Below, one piece after another: positions 58,875 through 64,000 of a stretch of DNA of 64,000 nucleotides. Below the pieces are notes generated by a model. That model saw only the letters and a program-made list of their open reading frames with translations, was not told where the DNA came from and ran no database searches. Location: NCBI RefSeq assembly GCF_003545815.1, contig NZ_PDUW01000001.1, forward strand, positions 682,001 through 746,000, in the 5' to 3' direction. Positions within the stretch are counted from its first letter, which is position 1; each line of letters opens with the position of its first letter. The stretch comes from Pusillimonas caeni. GTDB taxonomy: Bacteria > Pseudomonadota > Gammaproteobacteria > Burkholderiales > Burkholderiaceae_B. Position numbers and translations under genes: made by a program.

Positions 58875-59174
58875 TGACCGTCCTTGATAAACACCTTGCA
58901 TCGCATATAACTGCCCGCTTGCCGAAAGGCAATTATCACAAAATTTAGAACATAAGTCCATATTTCATACCAGCACGAGGACACCGCACGCTGCAGTCGC
59001 GCATGTAGCCCGGCCCAATGAATTTGGCCGTAGATCCCGTCCATATCAGCTGCCTTGACGCAGGGAAAACCAGATATTGACGTCGTTCCAAAACAATAAT
59101 ATTCTAAATAACAAAATCGAATTCTGAATAATAGAATTCATTTCAAAGCAGAATCGCCATCAAAAGGAGACAGA
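58875..59174. promoter_or_regulatory. Divergent control region between amidase and TRAP operon
   Basis: A 300-bp AT-rich gap. On the TRAP side it contains a promoter (TTGACG 59077-59082, 17-bp spacer, TATTCT 59100-59105) with two overlapping or adjoining boxes; on the amidase side one box, TCACAAAATTTAGAA (58936-58950). No gene is seen. Confidence 0.55.
59102..59136 (+). promoter_or_regulatory. Tandem boxes at the TRAP operon promoter
   Basis: TTCTAAATAACAAAA (59102-59116) and TTCTGAATAATAGAA (59122-59136) begin 20 bp apart. The second is the core of a perfect 7-7-7 inverted repeat (GAATTCT / AGAATTC, 59119-59139). The pair overlies the -10 box and the start region, as at the VOC promoter. 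Confidence 0.6.
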
Positions 59175-60209
59175 ATGAGTTTCAGACATTTCGTTGGCTG
59201 CGCCTTGGCCGCCACAACAATACTGTGCTGCCTGCCCGCGGCCGCAGAAACAAAGCCCATGGAACTGAAGCTGGCTCACCATGTGGCTCCCCAGCATCCG
59301 ATGTCCGTCTTCTTGCAGACCTGGGCCGATGAACTCCGCGAACGTTCCAATGGCCGTATCGACGTCACGATTTATCCCAGCCAGCAAATGGGTCCAGCCA
59401 CGGGCAATCACCGCATGGTCACCACCGGCGTTGCCGATATAGTCTGGCTGCTACATGGCCTGACACCCGAACTGTTTCCATTGACAGGCATTGCAGAACT
59501 GCCATTCATGATCGACGGAGCAGAGGCGGGCGCGCGCGTTATGGGCGATGCAGAGCTGCGACATAAGTATCTCGACCCAGAGCACAAGAACATGAAGGTA
59601 CTCTGGCTCTTCACCTCGCCGGCGGGCAATCTGAACATGGCCAAAGAGAAGGTCGACAGCCTTGAGGCAGTCCATGGAAAACGTTTGAGGTTTCCGTCCC
59701 GCGCCATTCGCGACTACATCACAGCCCTTCAGGCCACCCCGCAGGCCACCAGCCCCGCCAACATGCTCGAAGCGCTGCAAAAGGGCACCATCGACGGAGC
59801 TTTCATAGACTGGGGCGGGGCCGGCCTGGCGTTCAAGCTGGGGCCTTATGTGTCATATACGACCGAACTGCATGCCTATGTCTCCACGATGTGTATCTGC
59901 ATGAACCTCGACACCTATGAGAACATGCCCGATGACCTGAAAGCCCTCTTCGACGACTCTATCGAAAACCGCCAAGCCGGGATAGGAGAGCTCTGGGCGG
60001 CGTCGGAAGCGCAAGGCAAAGCCGCGATGATCGAGGACGGCACCAAGGTCGTCGAACTGTCGCCCCAGGAGATGAGCCGATTCAAGCAAGCCGGCGCGCA
60101 ATCCGGAGCGGCCTATATCGAAAGCCTCGCCAAACGCGGCCTGCCGGCGAAAGACGTATATGAACTGATGAAATCTCTTTCCGCGAATACGGCCCAGAGC
60201 GCGCAATAA
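59175..60209 (+). CDS. TRAP transporter periplasmic binding protein, DctP type
   Basis: The 344-residue protein has a signal peptide (cleavage after PAAA, about residue 24) and the DctP fold (MELKLAHHVAPQHPMSVFLQTWADELRERSNGRIDVTIYPSQQMG). The conserved carboxylate-binding Arg is probably in RLRFPSRAIRDYITALQATP. AAAAGGAGAC precedes the ATG. It starts an operon with DctQ, DctM and an FAD monooxygenase, implying that the imported acid is hydroxylated next. Confidence 0.9.
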   Translation: MSFRHFVGCALAATTILCCLPAAAETKPMELKLAHHVAPQHPMSVFLQTWADELRERSNGRIDVTIYPSQQMGPATGNHRMVTTGVADIVWLLHGLTPELFPLTGIAELPFMIDGAEAGARVMGDAELRHKYLDPEHKNMKVLWLFTSPAGNLNMAKEKVDSLEAVHGKRLRFPSRAIRDYITALQATPQATSPANMLEALQKGTIDGAFIDWGGAGLAFKLGPYVSYTTELHAYVSTMCICMNLDTYENMPDDLKALFDDSIENRQAGIGELWAASEAQGKAAMIEDGTKVVELSPQEMSRFKQAGAQSGAAYIESLAKRGLPAKDVYELMKSLSANTAQSAQ

Positions 60210-60247
60210 CGGCAGCCCGTTGAAAAAACCGCAAAGGAATACAAACC

Positions 60248-60736
60248 ATGAGCCGATTGCTGTCACACGCAGCCGCCGCACTGTGCTATGCATCGGTAGC
60301 AGCACTTGTGCTGGCAATGCTGCTTATCTGCGCCGACATCATTTCCCGGCTGGCCTTGAACCTCCCGATCTTCGGATCGACCGACATTGTCGAACTGCTG
60401 TTCGCGGTGGTTCTGTTCTGTGCTTTGCCAGCCACCTTTCTGGCTCGGCGGCATATCGTGGTGGACATCATCGACCTGGTCTCTCCGACATGGCTGCTAC
60501 GCCTGATCATGTTCGTTTCGTCACTCCTGAGCGTGTTCCTCCTTGTCTTGATGATCTGGCAATTAGCCGATCCGGTGTCATACATGTACGACACCGGTGA
60601 AGCAACTCTGAACATCGAGCTTCCAAGGTGGATCTTCGGGGCCATTGCGCTCGCGGGACTGGCGCTCAGCGCAGTCATGGAGGCCTTTCGTCTGACAGCT
60701 AAAGAGACAAAAGCAGTCGATCAGGACAAGGCCTGA
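60248..60736 (+). CDS. TRAP transporter small membrane subunit, DctQ type
   Basis: The 162-residue protein has four predicted helices (about 8-30, 45-65, 82-105, 122-145) and the DctQ signature region LLICADIISRLALNLPIFGSTDIVELLFA. It lies 38 bp after the binding-protein gene with an AAAGGAA site and 51 bp before the large subunit. With its neighbours it makes a complete second DctPQM transporter in the window. Confidence 0.88.
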   Translation: MSRLLSHAAAALCYASVAALVLAMLLICADIISRLALNLPIFGSTDIVELLFAVVLFCALPATFLARRHIVVDIIDLVSPTWLLRLIMFVSSLLSVFLLVLMIWQLADPVSYMYDTGEATLNIELPRWIFGAIALAGLALSAVMEAFRLTAKETKAVDQDKA

Positions 60737-60787
60737 AGCACAAAGCCCCGATCGTTCAATGCAGCACATTCACACCGGGAATAAAAA

Positions 60788-62086
60788 TTGAGCAGCCAGA
60801 TCATCGGCTTACTGGGATTCGTCGTCATTACTTTTATGGTTTTGATGAGAATCCCGATAGCCATCAGCCTCAGTCTCGTCGGCGTGGCAGGTTACGCCCT
60901 AGTAAACGGCCTTCCGCAAGCCTTGCTGAAACTCGGGGACATACCGCTTGAGATCATAAACTACGATTTCATCGTTCTGCCCCTTTTCATACTGATGGGG
61001 TCAGTCTGCTTGAGAGCCGGCATGGCCAACGACATATTCGCGGTGGCCAACGCGGTCTTCGCCGGCAGACGTGGCTCGCTCGCACTGGCCTCGATCGGCA
61101 CGAGCGCCGTATTCGGCTCTGTCAGCGGCTCTTCCCTTGCCACGGTCTCCACCGTTGCCAAGGTCATCATGCCTCAGATGAAGAGCGCGGGATACAGCCA
61201 GTCGTTCGCAAGCGGTAGCACCGCCTCGGGAAGCTCGCTGGCCGTGCTGATCCCGCCATCGGTGATTCTGGTCATCTATGCCCTGATAGCCGAGGAGTCG
61301 CTGGGCAAGCTCTATGCCGCCGCATTACTGCCCGCACTGCTGCTGTGCCTGCTCTACATTCTGGTGGCGGTGCTTTGGGTCAAGCTCAAGCCCGATTCCG
61401 CTCCGCTCGGCCGCACAATGCCGCTAAAGAACCGATTAAAGGAAATTGCAAAGATCTGGAAGATCGGCCTTCTGTTCGGGGGCGCCATTGGCGGCATCTA
61501 TTCCGGCTTGTTCAGCCCCACTGAAGGCGCGGCGGTCGGGGCCATGCTGGCCATTTTGATCGGCTTCGCCACGCGCGCCCTGAGCATGCGCAACTTGGTC
61601 CAGGCCTGCCATGAAACAGTCGAAACCACCGCCACCCTGCTCTTCATCGTCATGGGAGCGACGATGTTCGCCTACTTCGTCATCCAGGCGGGGCTGCCTT
61701 CGGCATTCATCGACATTGTTCGCCAGTACCGGCTGGAGCCATGGCAAGTCATGGTGGCCATCATCGTATTTTTCATAATCGGCGGGTGCTTTCTGGACTC
61801 CATCGGCATGATCCTCATGACCGTACCGGTCTTTCTTCCAATCGTCGTCAGCCTCGGTTACGACCCGGTCTGGTTCGGCATTCTGCAAGTCGTCCTGATC
61901 GAAATAGGGCTGCTTACGCCCCCCGTCGGCATGAACTGCTTCGTTTTGCGCGCACAGGCTCCGGATATCCCGATCCCCACGATCTTCCGAGGGGTACTGC
62001 CTTTCATCGCGGCCAATGCGGCTCTAGTGGCGATTCTCATGCTCTATCCCGATCTAGCGCTGTATCTGCCACGTTTGCTCTTCTAG
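60788..62086 (+). CDS. TRAP transporter large membrane subunit, DctM type
   Basis: The 432-residue subunit has about twelve hydrophobic helices. Typical segments: GLLGFVVITFMVLMRIPIAISL, GSVSGSSLATVSTVAKVIMPQM, GSSLAVLIPPSVILVIYALI and LLTPPVGMNCFVLRAQAPD. The start is a TTG at 60788 preceded by GGGA; no ATG gives the complete first helix. It is followed after 33 bp by the FAD monooxygenase gene. Confidence 0.9.
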   Translation: MSSQIIGLLGFVVITFMVLMRIPIAISLSLVGVAGYALVNGLPQALLKLGDIPLEIINYDFIVLPLFILMGSVCLRAGMANDIFAVANAVFAGRRGSLALASIGTSAVFGSVSGSSLATVSTVAKVIMPQMKSAGYSQSFASGSTASGSSLAVLIPPSVILVIYALIAEESLGKLYAAALLPALLLCLLYILVAVLWVKLKPDSAPLGRTMPLKNRLKEIAKIWKIGLLFGGAIGGIYSGLFSPTEGAAVGAMLAILIGFATRALSMRNLVQACHETVETTATLLFIVMGATMFAYFVIQAGLPSAFIDIVRQYRLEPWQVMVAIIVFFIIGGCFLDSIGMILMTVPVFLPIVVSLGYDPVWFGILQVVLIEIGLLTPPVGMNCFVLRAQAPDIPIPTIFRGVLPFIAANAALVAILMLYPDLALYLPRLLF

Positions 62087-62119
62087 GAAAACAACCCGTC
62101 AACGGCTGAAAGGCTTGAA

Positions 62120-63799
62120 ATGTCCATAAAACATAAGTCGCTCTACTTCCAGTACCAAGAATATCCATTCGTTGAACCGCCCGAGATGGACGGCGTCCCG
62201 TGCCAGCGCAGTGTCACTGTCGTCGGGGCGGGGCCCGTCGGCCTCGTCACGGCCCTGTCTCTCGTGCGGCAAGGCATCGAAGTAACGATCATCGAAGACG
62301 AAGCAACCCTGAATATCGGCAGCCGCGCCGCCGGGGCATCTCGCAGAACCCTCGAGATTCTGGACTCGCTCGGGGTCAACGCGGCGCTCATGGAGAAAGG
62401 AGTGGCCTGGTCCAGGGGCCAAACTTACTATGGAGACAAACTGGTACTGGATTTTTCGATTCCGGCCAGCGACGACATCAAGCATCCTCCCATGCTCAAT
62501 GTGCAGCAATGCTACGTCGAAAAATTCATTCTCGATGAGCTTGTCAAGAGTCCCCTCGCAACCATTATGTGGTCCAGCGTAGTCAAAGGGGTTGCCAACC
62601 AGGATGACCATGTGCTTATACAGGTGGATACGCCTTCGGGAGCAGTCCGCCTGAAGAGCGACTGGCTCGTCGCCTGCGACGGCGCCCGCAGCGCGGTACG
62701 CGGTGCGCTGGGCTTGAATCTGGAGGGAACGAGCTACGAAGGGCGTTACATCATTGCCGATGTACGGCTCGCCACCGACCTGCCTCCAGGGCGGCGCGTC
62801 TGGTTCGACTCTCCCGGCAACCCTGGATCGACGATCATCCTGCATCGGCAGCCCGACAATATCTGGCGCATCGACTACCAATTGCGCGACGATGAAGACT
62901 CGGCGCAAGAATTGAAGATCGAGCGAATCAATAGCCGCATTCAATCGTTTCTGGATGCCGTCGGCATTGAAGGGCCCTGGGAGATGGACTGGTTCTCGCT
63001 GTACCGCGCGCATAGTCTGTCATTGCGCGACTACTGGCACGGACGTGTTCTATTTGCCGGCGATTCCGCTCATCTGGTGCCGATCTTCGGGGCGCGCGGC
63101 ATGAACGGGGGCATCGACGATGCCTACAACCTGGCATGGAAGCTTGCCTACGTCGTCAAGGGCCTTGCGCCGGCAAACCTATTGACGACCTATTCCGAAG
63201 AACGCCGCTTCGCCTTTTCCGAAAATATCCGCAATGCGGACAAGAGTACGAAAGTCATGGCGCCGCCGACTCGCGGCGACCTGCTGTTGCGCGATGCAGT
63301 TCTGGAATTGGCGGTCGAGCACGAATTCGTGCGCCCCCTGCTCAATCCGCGCCAAAGCCAGGAGATCATGCTCGCTGGCGCGACACTGAATGATGTCGAT
63401 GAAATGCGCGACGACAAGGAAACGGTACTGGGCCGGGTATGCCCCAACGTGCAGATATCGGTGCGCTGCGCCGAAGGGAAAACCGAAAGGCGATATTTGC
63501 AGGACATGCTCGGCGAACAATTCACTCTATTGGTCTGCACCGGCGCAGAATCGCCGCTGATCGAACTACAGGACACGGTCCACGGCCTGCATATAAAGAC
63601 CGTCAGAATTTGCCGCGATAGCAAACATGCCCTTGAAAACGACATCATCGACGTGGACGGCGCCATTGCGGACATGCTTCGCCTGAAGCCCGGCGATTCC
63701 ATACTGGTCCGCCCCGATCAGCACCTCATGGCGCGGTGGGTCAAAGCCGACGCCAGTAAAATTTCAGCGGCGCTGCACCGCGTTGCAACGTGGAAATAA
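62120..63799 (+). CDS. FAD-dependent aromatic monooxygenase (PHBH/MhpA superfamily)
   Basis: The 559-residue class A flavoprotein monooxygenase has the FAD dinucleotide motif VVGAGPVGLVTAL (about 34-46), the DG motif LVACDGARSAVRGALG, and GDSAHLVPIFGARGMNGGIDDAYNLAWKL. A thioredoxin-like C-terminal domain extends from about 400. It would hydroxylate the compound brought in by the TRAP transporter. An N-terminal extension of about 30 residues before the FAD motif (SLYFQYQEYPFVEPP) is typical of the subgroup seen with DUF2783 genes, and such a gene follows. Confidence 0.87.
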   Translation: MSIKHKSLYFQYQEYPFVEPPEMDGVPCQRSVTVVGAGPVGLVTALSLVRQGIEVTIIEDEATLNIGSRAAGASRRTLEILDSLGVNAALMEKGVAWSRGQTYYGDKLVLDFSIPASDDIKHPPMLNVQQCYVEKFILDELVKSPLATIMWSSVVKGVANQDDHVLIQVDTPSGAVRLKSDWLVACDGARSAVRGALGLNLEGTSYEGRYIIADVRLATDLPPGRRVWFDSPGNPGSTIILHRQPDNIWRIDYQLRDDEDSAQELKIERINSRIQSFLDAVGIEGPWEMDWFSLYRAHSLSLRDYWHGRVLFAGDSAHLVPIFGARGMNGGIDDAYNLAWKLAYVVKGLAPANLLTTYSEERRFAFSENIRNADKSTKVMAPPTRGDLLLRDAVLELAVEHEFVRPLLNPRQSQEIMLAGATLNDVDEMRDDKETVLGRVCPNVQISVRCAEGKTERRYLQDMLGEQFTLLVCTGAESPLIELQDTVHGLHIKTVRICRDSKHALENDIIDVDGAIADMLRLKPGDSILVRPDQHLMARWVKADASKISAALHRVATWK

Positions 63800-63804
63800 T
63801 CGCT

Positions 63805-64000
63805 ATGCAAAAAAAAACATTCACTATCGACGAACTGGAAAGCTTCTGGACGCTTCTCGCCGAAGGCATCACAACGGCAGGCGAAGACAGAGAATCTGTT
63901 TTTCTTACCAAGCTGGCCCTGCTTTTGGCCAACGAGCTGGGCGACTACGAGCGCGTGGCGGCATGCCTGCTTGAAGCCGGCAAGGACCAGCGGCCTTGCA
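63805..64000 (+). CDS. Small DUF2783-like protein, partial at the window edge
   Basis: A frame starts at the ATG of 63805, 5 bp after the monooxygenase stop, and runs off the window after 65 codons. It reads TIDELESFWTLLAEGI, then FLTKLALLLANELGDYERVAACLLEAG, which resembles the short helical DUF2783 proteins found beside FAD monooxygenases. These have no established function; a role as a small partner of the hydroxylase is inferred from the recurring pairing. The identification is from memory of the family pattern. Confidence 0.65.
   Translation, partial: MQKKTFTIDELESFWTLLAEGITTAGEDRESVFLTKLALLLANELGDYERVAACLLEAGKDQRPC

Noticed and set aside
1-64000. CRISPR arrays, rRNA operons, prophage or insertion sequences
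   Set aside because: No regularly spaced repeats, rRNA segments, integrase, transposase or phage structural genes were seen on either strand.

Overview
The window reads as chromosome from a high-GC betaproteobacterium of the Alcaligenaceae (Bordetella / Achromobacter / Pusillimonas type). The evidence is the block hisB-H-A-F-I-E, tatABC, an HtrA-type protease, a NIF3-like gene, mscL, petABC, sspA-sspB, tRNA-Thr, the close resemblance of these products to Bordetella proteins, and the GC-rich codon use. Family level is inference; nothing in the window fixes genus or species.

Positions 1-12450 are housekeeping: the end of the histidine operon, the Tat export system, envelope proteins, the cytochrome bc1 complex (whose Rieske subunit carries a twin-arginine motif and so probably uses the adjacent Tat system), the SspA/SspB stress pair, one tRNA and the ribosome-rescue hydrolase ArfB. 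From about 13800 the content turns into accessory metabolism: an aldo/keto reductase, a lone NicX-like dioxygenase, an AbrB/VapC toxin-antitoxin pair, and an mhp-like aromatic meta-cleavage operon (17829-22508) with a divergent IclR regulator and an operator resembling the E. coli MhpR site. An APC permease with an apparently secreted methyltransferase, the tag glycosylase, and a complete glycolate oxidase locus (glcC / glcDEF) with visible promoter and operators follow.

Positions 30904-48047 hold three more catabolic sets: a LysR-controlled cupin / hydrolase / TRAP transporter operon; a NicX-like dioxygenase / hydrolase / acyl-CoA-dehydrogenase-fold flavoenzyme / flavin reductase operon followed by an ABC binding protein; and a quinone-oxidoreductase / feruloyl-CoA-synthetase-like / GST / TetR / ABC-ATPase run. 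The two ABC binding proteins (21369 and 41734) are clear paralogues and neither has a permease nearby.

The most interesting part is 48101-64000. Here an old-yellow-enzyme homologue, an alpha/beta hydrolase, a tightly coupled operon of AcnA-like aconitase, CaiB-type CoA-transferase, three-histidine thiol dioxygenase and crotonase-fold protein, a VOC protein, an amidase plus IclR regulator, a TRAP transporter, an FAD monooxygenase and a small DUF2783-like protein are arranged as divergent units. The AT-rich regions between them carry a recurring 15-bp motif, TTCT-N7-AGAA and variants, usually in tandem 20-21 bp apart and lying on the predicted -10 regions. This looks like one locally controlled regulon for an unidentified substrate. 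Several of its enzymes lack canonical catalytic residues (OYE His and Tyr; crotonase glutamates), so the pathway may be unusual. No CRISPR array, rRNA, prophage or insertion sequence was seen.
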